Of a stretch of 64,000 bases of DNA, positions 10,316 to 23,829 are shown in pieces. The notes below the pieces were generated by a model. It did no database searches. It saw nothing but the letters and a program-made list of their open reading frames with translations, and was not told where the DNA came from. The position numbers and the translations under genes were made by a program. Position 1 is the first letter of the stretch, and each line of letters starts with the position of its first letter. The DNA lies in assembly GCF_040954835.1 (NCBI RefSeq), contig NC_090706.1, forward strand, positions 39,627,148 to 39,691,147, read 5' to 3'. This DNA is from Lepisosteus oculatus. Lineage: Eukaryota; Chordata; Actinopteri; Semionotiformes; Lepisosteidae.

Positions 10316-12005
10316 GCACATTATGGCTTTCCACACTAAGATCAGATTCCAATGGCTATGCAATAGACGGTTATTGTCATAGGCCTATAGCATCCTTTAT
10401 GATTTTAAAATGGATGAGTTTCAGAAATTATCCAGCTGGGCTGGAACGTTTCATTATCCTATCGATAACCTAGCTAGAAAGGCCTGGAAGACCATCCCTC
10501 CGTGTGTAAGCTCTGGAGTGCACGAGCTGCAGTGGATTACTATTAGGGAGTTTAGCTCCTGCTGTTTTGGATTGTGCACTGGAGTATTTACTGAGCCCAC
10601 AACAATCTGATTCACTGCTATGGGTGTGATGAGTGATACAAAATAACATCTAAATGACGGTAATATTCATGGAAATAGGGCTTGTCTGTGTGCTGAAGGC
10701 AGTCTGGCAACACTTCCTCTACAGGGTGGTTATATAACTTCAGCATATTTAGGGAGAGAATAATTAACTTCCTTTTCCCTTCCCTGAATCAGGGCAGCCG
10801 AGTCCAATTCGTCAGGGTACACAGCGTTGCGTAACATTGCGCTGGCTTCAGCTTCAAATCCAGCTGGATGCTCCCCGTTAGGAGAGAAGAAAGGAGAGGC
10901 CATTGATCGGGCTGGAAATTCGGCAGTTGGATTAGAGGAAACAAGTTTACCCTCCATCAGAAAGAAATGGATTTGTCCGAGATGGGAATGAGTGTTTTGG
11001 CAGCCCCTGGAAGGCTGGGAACTGACCACAGTGTTGTCGTCTTCTCTAGCCGCCTCTGAGGCGTCGCGCGGAGCTGAAGGTCACCGCAGCAGCAAGTTGG
11101 GTCCGATGAAAATCACCGGAACAGCACTTCCTTATCGGATAAGATGGGGGGGGAGGATTTAACGAACGGGGAGGAAGTCGCGAGGGATTAACAGGAATAA
11201 TTCCCCGGTATCTGGATGTACTGCGTGCTTCCACTGGGTCGGCTGGAACAGCTGGACATCGTGCTCTGCCAGGGATGTCACCATGTGTGTCAGTATCATT
11301 TAGTGTGTCAGGAAAAAAAAGAACAATTCTGTAGAGGTTTTAACATCGCAGATGCTCCATGTAGTATTTAGCGGGTGGTCAGAGACGATGAAAGGGGATG
11401 GAATGAGGGCGCGATGCAATTGGCTCTTTCCTTCAAGCCAGGCTCCATTCACACGACGCACTGGGTACACTCGCTGCCTTCTTCACTCCCTGCACGCTTT
11501 CAGCCAGCTGCTCAGCCGAGTCTCCCTGCCCCTCGCCTCTCCTTTTGCTCTACAATCTGGGTTCCCTTTCAGCACCTTCACTGAAAGGTGGAGGTGGGGA
11601 GAGGCAGACTGCGTCCAGTTGAAGGGGACGGTGCTGTGGCAGGCAGCTCTGTCAAGTCCTTGTTCACAGCAGCGGGCAGATTTACCTGTGGCAGAATGCT
11701 TTCCGTTACCTTTTTCCTGACTCAAGTAAAAGAGTCCTCAATTCATTTTTGCAGCAGCAATTTAAAACCTTAGTGGCAGAGACCCATTTAGCCAATGTCC
11801 GCCTAGAATTTCCACCCCTTAAACATTTTGTTATATCTCTAAAGCAGAACATAGCAGGAGCCTGGTTCGGCTCTTAAATTGAAGCTAACCCCCTTGGCTT
11901 TGAGTGTGAACAGCTATATTTCTTAATGTGTCCACTCGGCAGACAAACATATGAAATACAAACAGCAAGCGGAAATGTTGTTTTGGTCTTCAGAGGTCAC
12001 CGAAC

Positions 12006-12018
12006 CCCCCCCCCCCCA
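12006..12018 (+). repeat. poly-C run
   Basis: Approximately thirteen consecutive C bases after CACCGAA. Confidence 0.85.
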
Positions 12019-14169
12019 GCTCGTAGTGGGGAAGTGGGGGCTGACTGATGAGTGGAGATGCCCCACCATGCGCACTGCCAGCCTCAGCCTCAGTCCAATA
12101 TGAGTGGCAGCTACAGGGCCCTCTGTGATGGAGCTCCCTGGTGGCTCAGATGCTCTGTAGTCCAGCAGACGCTAGAGGGTCAGGTCCCGGCAATGCCTTT
12201 AGCTGAGCTCCTGAAATGACAACGTGTGGTTGGCTTTGCTGGGTAGGACTGCTGATGTTTCTCTGCCAAAAAGCACTAACCTATGTGGCCGGAAGAGGCA
12301 CAGAAGAACAAGAATGAGTTTAAATGAAAGGAGTCCATGAAGACTAGTGTACAGTAGCTTGGCCACTTGTAGATGGGGCAATTGATCTGAGACCTGAAAG
12401 AAGTCAGGGTATCTGCTTCTACAACCTGGTCACTTTTTCCAAACTCCTGCCACCCTTTGTCTGATAAAGTGGCTCCTGCTTTCAGTTTTAAAAGCCCTTT
12501 TATTTTTCACTTCTGTCTTCTGGCTGGTCTTTTACTGTTGATTCTGCTGGTTTGACTTTGTCAGTGACTTTGAGACCTTTTTTATGCTTGAATCCTTTTC
12601 CGTCACTGTCTTATCTAGGAGACTAGAGAGATGCAGCTTTCACTGACACCACTGTGAGATCTGAATCAGTCTTCTTTAAAATTAATGTCAGCAAGCACAT
12701 CATTCACAGAGAATCCCTTCCCCTGTCATCAATGACATCATGGAACACTCAATGAGACAAACATTAGACAAAGCTCAATCTTCTTTGCTGATTACTTTAT
12801 AAACTGTGACAGTTCAGTGACATGCTCAGTGAAACTATCTGTTACAGAAACACTTTTAGGGCTTTATCTGAAGCACTTCAAAAGCATAATAAAACTATGA
12901 AATTGTATCTTCTCATCCTTCTGCCGTATTTATATTATATATTCATAGAAGTCATTATAGCATACTTGTGTAGTTCAAAGAGTCTTCAATGGGAGACTTG
13001 TGTAGAGAGTAGATTACACGAATTGTAGAGTTTTGAGGGCTACAATTTAAAATAATGCAGTTTTCTTGTGTTAAATGTTTCAGATTTATGTGAATAAATC
13101 ATTCAATGTGGAAAGGGTGAAAAAAGCTAGTGTTTTTTTTCTGAATGCAACTGCATAAATAAAAAAATGCCTGTGAAATTGAAATAAGAGCAAATGGATG
13201 ACAGATGATACATACTGCTGCTTGAGAGAAGGCTGGAAAGAAAAGGCACAACTATGGTTTTGCTAGAGATTGTTAAATGTAGAATGCATAAAAATCTCCC
13301 TAGCAAAAAGTAAGAGAAAGGCCACTCTGTACTCAGTGATTTCCTGTAAATCCAGGCCACAATCATGCAGGCAAATGCAGATCAAAACGAAGGCAGAGCA
13401 ATTACGAGCACATTCAAATCAAAATATTATCTTGGGGAGAGTGAAAGACGAAGAAATGAATTTTGCTATTCAGGAGGCAGTGCTTTTGTAGCCTGAAGCT
13501 GTCCTTATAAAAATCAAACCAGACCACATCTTCTGTGCTGGGTTAATACTTGCTAGGAATTATTACTCGCAGGAAAGTTGCCTAGTGAAGCACAGTGAGC
13601 AGCGCCACACAGAGACTGAGACGCGTGCTATTTCTTCTGAACAAATTTTAACCAGTTTCATAAACCAGTTGATCATCTATGTACTCGGTTAAGTCACTGA
13701 AGCCAAGCGGAGAAAGCTGCAAACCTTCTGCTGTCAATGTGGAAGTTTTGAATTGCTTTGGCCTTATGAACAAGCTCTCCAACAAGCAGGCAAGATTGGA
13801 AGGATTGCTGGCAGCTATTATAATTGCTGGCACTCGCTGAAAACAAGTGATGCTCGCCAAATGTGGAACTGTGCTAACATTGAACAGGATTAATTGTTTA
13901 AAATGATAGTGATAATGAAAATGGCTCGAGTCTTTTTGAATAGAAAATAATAATATTGTAATAGTAAATGTCATAATAATACTTCATTGCATTTATACTG
14001 CACTCGTCATTCAGGAGGAAGAGTTTTGCATGTACGGTGCAGCCCCCAGTCATCCCACTGCACTGCAGAGGGAACACCGAGAAACTCCATCACTTATTGA
14101 ACTGGAGGGAGGACAGACCTTGCAGGCTCAGAATGGAGTTTAGCAGGGGGGCTTGGGTTAACACCATAA

Positions 14170-14442
14170 TCTTATGAACACTGCCAGGGGTCTTTGGTGA
14201 CCAAGTAGACAGGACCTCAGTATAAGATGTGACATAAGAAACATGGTGATCGACATACTATTGGTTTTGGAACTTCTGTTTCAGTGGAAAGAGCAACACC
14301 TACTGGTCCTCTAACATCACTTACTGCAGCAACTTGGTTTTCTGTTGGGTGGGAGGTCTCCTGCCCAGCACTGACCTGGCCCAGCCTGGCTCCGCTTCTG
14401 AGATCTGATGAGATCGAGCTAAAGGTGGTGACTCTGCTCCTG
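14170..14442 (-). mobile_element. 5S rRNA-derived SINE (copy 2 of 3), with head
   Basis: On the minus strand the head at about 14,442-14,345 reads like 5S rRNA: TCGATCTCATCAGATCTCAG, AAGC, then GGGCCAGGTCAGTGCTGGGC and GGAGACC, that is the GATCTCGTCTGATCTCGGAAGC...GGGAGACC part of the gene with mutations. The body (AAACCAAGTTGCTGCAGTAAG, GTAGGTGTTGCTCTTTC) is shared with the copy at 16,797. This is the SINE3 class, transcribed from a type-1 Pol III promoter when intact. Confidence 0.75.
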
Positions 14443-16796
14443 TCGGAAAAACATCATTACGGATCGGTTTAACACGTCTGTGTTGGCATCTCAGTAATGT
14501 TTTCTGTGTTCATAGAGCCTTGGTTTTGGTGGAGTAAATTGCAGCCAAGCAGGGTGAAATCATAGTGAAGGCGCGGTGAGGCACAAAACAAAGCGTGGAG
14601 GAACTTGGCGAAGCTGATGGTGCACCGTGTAAACTTGGCGACAGGGTCAGACTGACCAACACGCTGGGGGTTTAAGCTTACTGTGAACTTTCGCAAGGCT
14701 CATTTCAGTTTTGGGCTTCTGAGAAGGGGCTCAATTTTTTAAGACGGATCTGACGGCCCTCGCCAACATGCTGCTCTCGATGGTGTGGTGCCATGCCTGT
14801 CCAGAAAAGGATACCTCAGGTCCAGCGTCCGGCTCTGATCGGATCCCGGCAGCTTAACCTTGAGGAACATCTGCAGCAGGCAGGCGAACGCGCACGAGGG
14901 AGCCATGAGGGAGAGGAGAGCTCATTAATCTTCCTAACAGGCGGTCGTCAGGTGCCTGGCGACAGCTGCCGCCAAGCAGGCCCGCGCGTTGGATCAGCCG
15001 GCTTGCGGAGCATGACGGCAGCTGGCGCAAAACCCAGAGAACAGGCAGCTGTGCCTGGTGCTGCACACGTGTCATCAGCGCTGCATCGTCATGGGCAACG
15101 ATGCTGCTCCTGTACCGATCTCTGGTGAAGCAGGTGAGCGCACGTGAACGAGCTTGCGTTTGGGAAACTGCAGTTATCGTATAACTGCAGTTTGAAATTG
15201 CAACATTATACAAAGAGCTGTATAATTTTATCCGAGTGAGAAGAAATGATTCCAGGCGTAAACGCACATTCTGTATCCAGACACTCAGAAGATAGCCCAG
15301 TGAGTTTGGACTGTATAACGTGAGGGATCCAGTAACGGATCCTGATTGCTTTCCTGCCTGCGGTCTGGCTGGCCTGCAGTGGGCCAAATACAGATCTGGT
15401 CTGTGGTATGCTGACTGAGACACATAACTGTCGCGTAAAAAACTTATACACGGTTTAACCAAAACAACTGTGCAGTATTATATTGTGTGAAGGGTGTGCA
15501 AAGGCAACGAATTGAACAAGCACTGATAATTTGCCCTGTGGAATTGAAGCAGCAGGCCTGGTGAATGGCTCTCTGAGGGCGATGACCAGCGGAAGCGGTT
15601 TATTTTCCTGTCTTCCCCGAGCGTCCGGCCCCGGTTTCAGATTCTCACTTCTGTTTCTCCCACGGAAGGCCACTCCCACGGCAGAGGTATTCAAGCAGGT
15701 GCAGCGCTGCGTGTCAACAGGAGAGCACGCGGTGGTGTACGTCCCCAGGATAAGAGAGAAAATAACTATGTGCTCAAGCAAAGCCTTCACTCCGCAGCCA
15801 AACAGTTGTAAAAATTAAAATAGTTCACTGTCTCTCATCGGCGTATTGAAGTCCAACTTAATACTCCAACAAATCATCTGAAAGGATGGAAAACACAGCC
15901 CCAAGGTAAAAGCGTCGATGACAGCCGCGGCCATTAAGGTTAATAATACTTGTCAGCACCGAGTTTTGCAGTTTCCAGTCCGGGGGGTGTACCGCTAACA
16001 CACTGGTGAAAGCGTAGGTCCTGTTACTGCTGTTTTATTCAGTTAAGCGGCTTAAAATATTTTTGAGTTGGAGAATTCTCTCTCTTGGTGTGTCATTTTG
16101 GCGTGTAAATGGGTTGACGTTAATCTAGCTTGCCGGGTTTCCCGAGTGGTTATGGGGAGACCCTAACTGGGGAGGAGATCCGTCTCCACCCAGTTCCCAT
16201 CCTCGCAAGCAGAGTGTTTGACCACCATCGCTCGCACCCTACGGTTACACTGGCACTGGGAGTCTATCTGGAGCAGCTCTTACTGCTGTGGAACCAGCTA
16301 GGGCTCTTCTGGATTCCTCATTAGAGCAGAGACCCTCTTTACACAGCGAGGGGTTTGGCTGACCTCCTGCTCTGAAGCAGGGCCGTCGGGCTGCCCCGCT
16401 GCGGACGAGGGGCTGGACGGAGTTCTTCAGCTCGGGCGCGGGCGGGGCTCCGTGTTTGCGCGCGGCTGTGCAGGCGTCCTTAACGCTAATTGCTGTCGAG
16501 GCTGTTTTCCGCCTCCGCGCCAACCTAGCTTCACGGTGCCAACTGCAACCACGCACGCCATCCTCCGTGCCGCTGACACGCCCAGCGAGGAGGGCGTTCA
16601 GCCAAGTCAGGGTTACAGGAGCGCTGCTGACTGTGTCTGTCGGTCGGCGCACGCTGCCTGACCAAACCAGGACCACCAGGGCAGGGCGGTGGGGTCTCCT
16701 GAGTTCCTAAATTCATCCCTGCACCCTTAGAATTTTACTGCAGTACATTTTCATGGGGTACTTCAATCAAGATCTTAGCTTAATCTGGGAAGGATT

Positions 16797-16930
16797 TTCT
16801 ACAGCACAGTGAACCCAGTCACCTTACCAGAGCACTGGCTTGAAAATTCTGGTGTAGGGAAAAGAGCGCCACCTAGTGTTCCACCAACACCCCTTACAGC
16901 AGCAACCTGGTTTTCCCTGGTTGTCATTGT
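16797..16930 (-). mobile_element. 5S-derived SINE body (copy 3 of 3), 5'-truncated
   Basis: Reads on the minus strand as AGGGAAAACCAGGTTGCTGC, TGTAAGGGGTGTTGGTGG, AACACTAGGTGGCGCTCTTT and ends near CACTGTGCTGTAG. It matches the body of the copy at 14,170 but stops where the 5S-like head would begin. It contains the CTCF-like motif listed separately. Confidence 0.65.
16866..16879 (-). promoter_or_regulatory. CTCF-like core motif inside a SINE
   Basis: Minus-strand ACACTAGGTGGCGC satisfies N-C-A-N-N-A-G-R-N-G-G-C-R-S without mismatch. The corresponding bases in the 14,170 copy read CCAGTAGGTGTTGC and no longer fit. Confidence 0.45.
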
Positions 16931-17540
16931 GGTTGGAAAGTCTGGTTTGTGAGAGCCACAAAGTGCTCTTTTGCCTGTTGTTTAACAAGGGTTAAAAGTT
17001 CATACTTTTTGCATGAAAATCCCACTCTGCCAGCTTTGAGTTTCAGGCATTTGTTTAATTCAAAGGTTCTTTTTTTAACATAATGTCCTTTGCTCCTGTG
17101 AGCACTCTGCAAAACGTCTTTTAGAGCTTCAAACATTCATACTGCCGAGAGTCACTTAATCACAGGACACACTTCATGTGGATTTCACTAGACATGGAAT
17201 TTATAAATAAATTCTGAAAGCATTTAGAAAAAGTCTTATATAATGATGGTGCAACAGAGCCAGGAACTGAAACACACACTTGAGTACACATTTATCGTTC
17301 CAAACAGCCCCTGAAAAGAGTGAACCATGTGTCATAATATTCTAGTCATATTGTTTCTATGGTTTCTGATTTTCACTCTGTTAATTAAAAAAAATATACA
17401 GTGTATTCCAACTATAAAATGCTCGCATATTTCTCAAAACATGCAGAAGGCACATTAATTACCAAACACAGCAGGCTTAAAGCAGATTTTACCGATTGTT
17501 TTTGCCGTAGCACATTGTCCATTTTACTTTAAGACTCTCA

Positions 17541-17718
17541 TTTCTACAGAAAATGATGCAGTGAATTTTTTTTAACTAACCTATAGATGGCCTTGGTTTG
17601 TATCTTCCAGACAGTTGGCAGAAACTGTCTGGAACATTTTTTCTACAGAAAATGATGCAGTGAATTTTTTTTAACTAACCTATAGATGGCCTTGGTTTGT
17701 ATCTTCCAGACAGTTGGC
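17541..17718 (+). repeat. perfect 79-bp direct duplication with 20-bp spacer
   Basis: 17,541-17,619 and 17,640-17,718 are identical over all 79 bases, including the T8 run. The 20-bp spacer completes a hairpin: TTCCAGACAGTT (17,605-17,616), a 6-base loop, then AACTGTCTGGAA (17,623-17,634), a perfect 12-bp stem at the junction between the copies. Confidence 0.97.
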
Positions 17719-20700
17719 TAATGTTGGTCTCGAAGCAGGCGAATTCCAAGCCACTGCACTTTGACCTTTGGGGATTGATCTCATTAATCGTTTTCTTGGG
17801 TATTGTTTACTGACAGCTGTTTTTACAGTGTCTGGGGCTCCAGCATAATAATCTCCTGCTCCCAGCACTTAACTTGTCCAGCCCAGTCTAAACCAGCCCA
17901 GGCAGGGCTCCTCAGAGTGTGGGGGTAACGAGTGCCAGCACTTCTATGGGCCTGTTTGATCTATCAGTTGTGCATTTAGAAAAGACACCCGATACTGAAA
18001 AGAAAAACGTTTTCCGCTCCATTAAGATATTTTCTTTCTTTTGCAAAGATGGATCAAAGCCCTAATGTTGGCCATTTTACGCGTTTCTCAGAACTGTATC
18101 CCACTGAGGGCTGAAAGACGCTTGTGTGCACTTCCTCGGGCAGATTCTCGCGGGTTTTCAGAGCTCGATCTCAGGGCTCTCGTCCTGCACACCTGGGTAC
18201 AGGGGTTGTCACATTAAGGTCAGGGACACACATTTGCATTGCTGCTGCCTCAGCTGAGAAGACAACCAAACCGAGCACTCTCTGCCCGAGAGATTCCCTT
18301 TCGAATTTTCGAAAAAGAAAATAAATGTTTTTTTTTTTACAGAAATTAAGGAGTCAGCACTACCTTCGGTCCAGTTCTAATAGCCTACATTGTCCTTATA
18401 TACTCAACAGATTGTATTACATTCAAATCCTGCGTAACACAATGAGAGGAGCCCACACAGTGGCACTAGAAGGTACCTACAGGGGTGGTTAATGTCTGTC
18501 AAAGGGCAGAGCCCATTTCTGCCAGAGCTAGAGGCCGATTGCTCTGCTCGAAGAGGGAGCCTGCCTGCTCGTGCAAAGAGGCACCCACATGACCTACCTC
18601 TAAATGAAATATTCAAAAAGGCGGGAGATTCGTTCATGAATCATTCATAGCCTGAAATAACACAATGCACGCCTGTAAGCTTATACTGTCTGTTTTGTTG
18701 CCCTAGAGCAGCGCTTCCCCAACAGTGAGACAGAGAGACGTGGAAATTTTGCGGAATCGGAAGAGATCGACTTTGATAATGGATCAGCGTGGACCTGAAG
18801 CTTCTGGTAGCTTTTCCCAGCTGCTCAACGACTGTTTATTGAAGCAAACTTGCACTGCGCATTAAAATTCAAGTCTCAAAATTTCTCCTCAAAACTGCAG
18901 CATATGTTTCACTTCGAAATACAGTAAATATGATTCCTTGCAGTACTGGCGCTTATTATGTTACAATCGTTTGGTGTACCATGAGCTGAAAGGGTTTGGA
19001 AAGCACTGCCTATTCTAGAAGGGTCTTGACTTGTGGAGCTTGGTTTGGTGTTTTTGCACTCGGGTCTAAGGAGCAAGGATTGGGGTAGCAGCTCACTTCC
19101 AGGTCATATTCATATACACCACGTTCTGCAAGTGTTTATGCTTCTGTCCAGTCCAATCCAGTCCCCGAATGACCATAAATCGTATTTGGAAAATACCTTG
19201 GACTACGGTCCTAGAAGCTCGGCTAATTTCAGGGGTGGGGTGAATATTTGAGGGCTGGGATTTAAGATTTTACCAGAAAGTTTTAATTAGTTTTTGTAGC
19301 AGTTTGGTGCCTCCCCATCTTTAAAACTCGGGGGTCCCCGGCTCCCCTCGGCGGGCGGTATACCTTGCGTGCTGCACGGCGGTGACTCGGCAGCAGAGAC
19401 TGCTTGTTTGCCTCGGCTCAGACGGAGCAGGTGGGTCTCCTTCCGTTCATGACGGCACTTCGCGTTTCACCAGCGAGAAGCGCCCGCGGCGGCTTGTTTA
19501 CTGAAGTCTTTGAGCTGACATTGTTGTGCTTTTTCTCCGCCTGCCCAGGCACGCCGCGTAACGCAGAATTACAGTCATTTTACCGCCGCCAACGGCGTCG
19601 TTTCCACCACGTCCCGTACCGCCAGGAAGTAGCCAAGACCAGCTGTCCCACCCAACCCCCAGACAGGTACCAATTACCGCGGCTCTCCCCGCGCAGAGAC
19701 CCCGGCTCTGAGCAGCCGCTCGCTCGGAGGCGACAGGGGAAAGAGCGTCGGAACAACGCGCGGTCCGTTTCACGTTTTAGAACAAAAACGGAGAGAAGAA
19801 AGTCATCGAAACTGCCCCCTAATGAGAAATGCATTCGGGTCATATGGTGTGAACCGCCACACTAAGTGGAATTACATAGACGGGGGGGGCTTTCCTCTTT
19901 GGGTCAAGCCGTTGTCTGGTTTTATTTCGACTTGCCCCGAGCTCCTGTAATTACACACCTGTGAGCAATTTTAGCGCTCCCTCGATGCGAAATCAATATC
20001 TGATTTTAAAAGACCTGTGAAACCAGCTGCAGAGATCCCCTGGGTCTTTTGTGGGCGTCCCACACCTGCATCCTACCCTTCCTTCTCCCAGAACCACGTT
20101 AGAAACCCCTGGAAATGTGTGTTGCTGGGGGGGGGTGACTGAGGGTGTTTAAAAGTAATTGACGGGGCAGCACTATTACATATGAGCACCCCCCCCACAC
20201 ACACACATACACATTCCTCCGAAAACCTCCCTTCGAAATCAATTTTTACAAATTGGGCCACTAATAATATATATTCCCCGTTCTTCCTCCTAGATGGAAC
20301 CCTAACCCTGTCATAAAAAGGTAAAGCCACCTCACAGCTGAAGAAATAAATTGGTGTAATATAGTCTTTATGATTTAGGATCTCTCTGATCATAAGAGCC
20401 TTTTATCTTTAAGACCGTGCCAGTTTTTTTTTATCAGACCGGTTTTTGTGAAATGGCTGGACAGATGGTGATGATACATGTACTGTTGTTGTTGTTTTTT
20501 TCCCCACAGACAAGCTGTCCGCTGCGATTGGGCAATTAGTTGCTAGGGCAAACATCACCGAGCGGCACGCTCACAGGGACTCCGAAACGGCTCTCCGAAA
20601 GCACGAGGGCGGACGTGTTTAGAAGCAATGGGAGTAGGTGGCGTAAGTTTAATTTGCGAGGAGCCCGTTTCGGAATTGTCCCCTTTTGGATGTTGAAAGG

Positions 20701-22504
20701 CCTTGCTGGCTCGGCGGGTCTCGTGATGGGTCTATTGGTTCGGTGGGTTTCCCTTCTGGCCTGCACGCAAGGCGCTAGGGGATACCTGAGAGACGGCAGA
20801 CCGAATCCCAGCCAGTGACTCCCTGGTGCGGGCTTCGCATGGTGATGACGCACCGCTAAGTCTGTGCGATAAGAGCAGCGCGTGCCATAGCCTCACACAG
20901 CAGCATGTGCTGAGAAACCGGCCCTCTCCTTGGCTTAGGGCGGCTGGGAAGTTGTGAGGAATTCTGTCCTCTTCCACAAGAATGATGTTTTCTCTTTGTG
21001 CGCTGTCAGCTGGCGTTGTCTTTGAGTAACCCTGCGTTTTCCTCGGCCGAACCACGTCCTCGTTTTTTTTTTATATTGCGGGCTCGGCTTCCTCAAACGT
21101 TTGTTGAAAATCCAGTTAATCTGCGCAGGGATCCCCGACTTTCTGACCATCTGCGCCTGGCTGGGCACACAGACGCTTCACTGCGATGGAGACCGAGAGA
21201 GCTTTCAAACAGTCAGTTTCTCAGTTACAGGGCAGGGAGTCTTTATCTCGTGCCGTGCCGTGCTTTGAGATGTTTTATGGACGAGGGGAAGGGTTTGTGT
21301 GGATCGGTGTTTTGTTCCCATGGAGACCAGAATTCAGAGACTGTTCCGTCAGAGGGAGCCGTTCGCTCCCTTTCATTCCTGCGCAGGTACTCATACGAGT
21401 GGAGACGCACCGGGGGCCCCACAGTGTCATGACAAGGGCAGCCGGGGAACGCGAAAGCACTCGAGAGAGGGATACCCCATCACCCCGGAATTTTCTCCGG
21501 ACTGGAGTACGCATGCAGAGAGAGGCCTGCTGGACTCTCGGTTGGTCTGATATCCTTTCCATCTCAGTTCCTGCTTCCCAGGGCACCCAGCTCCCTCACA
21601 GCTCCGCCCTCATGGGGGTTCTTGTGTCACTATTTCCGTGCCTCTGGGCCTCCTTGTCCAACCTCTTTGTCGAGTGACCTAGAAGAGGAGAAAACAACTG
21701 AGGAGGAAAAGTAAACAGTGAGGATACCTTTACTTGTGAAAGCCTATAGTGAATATATAGATTTTGGAATGAAATCTTCCGTTTCATTTTCAGATTAAAT
21801 GCTTGGTAATGATTTATCGTGGGGTCTCTCATGGGCATTATGTGAACGTTACTGGGGGAAAAGGGTGGGAGAGACTGCAAGGTTGTAAATGAGCTCCGGG
21901 GCTTTATTTTCTTTAATCAGTGCGAAGAAGCCAAGGGACAACAGCATGTTGAATCTTGAGCTTTTGGCCTTTCACCCTTTTTCAAGAAACAACGCTTCTA
22001 CTGTTACGATACTGAGAACATAATTCATTGATTCATTAATGGCTGTTTCCACACCTGTAGGAAGCACCCCTCCACTGTTACCCACAATTCCATCCATTTC
22101 ACAGCTGGGGTGAAGTGTGGGCGTCTTGTTCCTGTCCTCCCAGGGCCTGCGTCGCCCGTGGCATACCGCAGTATGCTCCGCCGTTTCACAGAGAAGGACA
22201 GGCTGGCTTGTCTTTGTACTTTCATTGTTGTCTGTCTTTGCACTCTTTGCCCATTGTCATGCTGGGGCATAAACTGCAGTACTGACAGGGGCTGCAAGAG
22301 CCAGCGTGTGGCTGCCCTGGAGCTCTCCCCCTGAACGCCCATCTTGCCTCCCTCTGTCTCTCGCATGCAGGCTGTCTTTCTCAGTCCTGGGCTGCAGGAA
22401 CGGTCTGTCATGGGAGTGGCCACAAAAAAGGATTGCGAACCATAATGTCACTTGTAAAATAAATACAGGTTGGATTATACATCCGCTCCATGCCTGAGAT
22501 ACAC

Positions 22505-22575
22505 ATCTCATGCACAAAAAAAAACAGAAATGAGCTAGATGGGCCAAATGATCTCTCTTATTATTTGTTACCATT
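22505..22575 (+). mobile_element. 3' tail of a LINE-like element
   Basis: GAGCTAGATGGGCCAAATGA followed by a TCTCTCTTATTATTTGTTACC-like tail, the same tail as in the copy at 33,880 (GAGCTAGACGGGCTGG then TTTGTCCGTAACC). Confidence 0.5.
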
Positions 22576-23829
22576 TGCATGTCCTGATAAGGCTTTGGTG
22601 AGAAAAAGCTAGTGCTTTCGCCTCCACCACCGACAGTACAGTGCATATCTGCAGACATCTCATATCCCCAAAAAAATGCAGTGCAGGAATGCAGAGCTGA
22701 TCCTGTACGCGTCTGCTCCAGCCCTCTGTGGCAGCAAGCAGCTGGAGATCCAGCACCGCGTGGGTGAGAAATGGGAAGCAGTGCTGTGAAGTCCGGGGTG
22801 GCAGAGCAGGTGGCACCTGCGGGCACCAGAGAGAGCCCGTGCCCTGGGCAGAAGCTGCAGATGAGTGGGATGGTAAATGACTTGCCAGAGGGACAGCTGG
22901 GTGAAATCCGGCAGTGCTCTATATTCCCAGCCGGAATTATATAACCACACGGAGCCAGTGAGGAGCTCTTCTTATCCCAGCGCTCTTTGTCGTGCCTGCA
23001 TTCCCTCTGTGCAGCGTGCGAGAGGTTATTTATGATGGCCTTATCAGGGGGTGGCAGTTCATACAGGCAAGCTGATCCCAAGAGCAGTGTTAAGCCACTG
23101 CTGTATTGTGCAGCGACTCACTTGAGCTATGTAGGCAACCTGCGTTGGGCAAAAAAGAAGAACAATATTCCATCTGCCGCCTGTTACCCATGTGGCACTT
23201 TGGCTTTCAGATCTGGAGAAAAACAGCTGTCAGCAAACCTAGAGATGCTGACCAGTCAACTCCCATGATTGAATACTAGCCTCCTGCGTGAACAGTCTGC
23301 TTCAGGCCCTGCATGATACCCAAAGCCAGGACACCAATGTTTTTGTGTGCCCTCTGTTCAGTGTCTGACGTTTCCTCATAATATCATCCCTCCATCCGTT
23401 CTCCTCATTGGAACAGGGCTGTGGATGAGATTCATTTCCTCCACAGGCTCAGCTGTTTCCCAGCGTCAGCGATTCTGCTGCAGACTTTGAAACTTCGCGG
23501 CATGTTTCCCAGAGTGCCACAGTGCCACAGAGGCGTTGCCTGCTGGTTGTTTTAGTCGGCCTTATCGGATTATTTCCCTGCTTCTCCAGGCAGCTTTGTA
23601 TCATGACAACGGAACCATAAGCCAAAACACACAGCGGGATATTTGAAGGGAAAGCTCAATGACAGGGTAGATAGCTTTGTGTTTGTTGTTAATTTAACTC
23701 CGTTCAGCAGGGTGTGTATGCAGTATCTCACTGCTCTCTCTGCCTGGTTGTGTTGGTTTCACATTTGCAACTGCATTCCTCCAAAATTAGGGTTTTCAGC
23801 TTGCCGACCAGTTCATCTGCTTGAGAATT

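Larger units (their letters stand above)
4091..17540. other. intergenic block with scattered mobile elements
   Basis: No open frame here has the length, similarity or splice context of a real exon. Apart from the elements listed separately (4,305, 5,765, 6,620, 9,768, 14,170 and 16,797) I see nothing assignable. Local features: a GT run at 6343-6358, an ATT run at 9247-9266 and a C run near 12,006-12,018. Confidence 0.6.
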
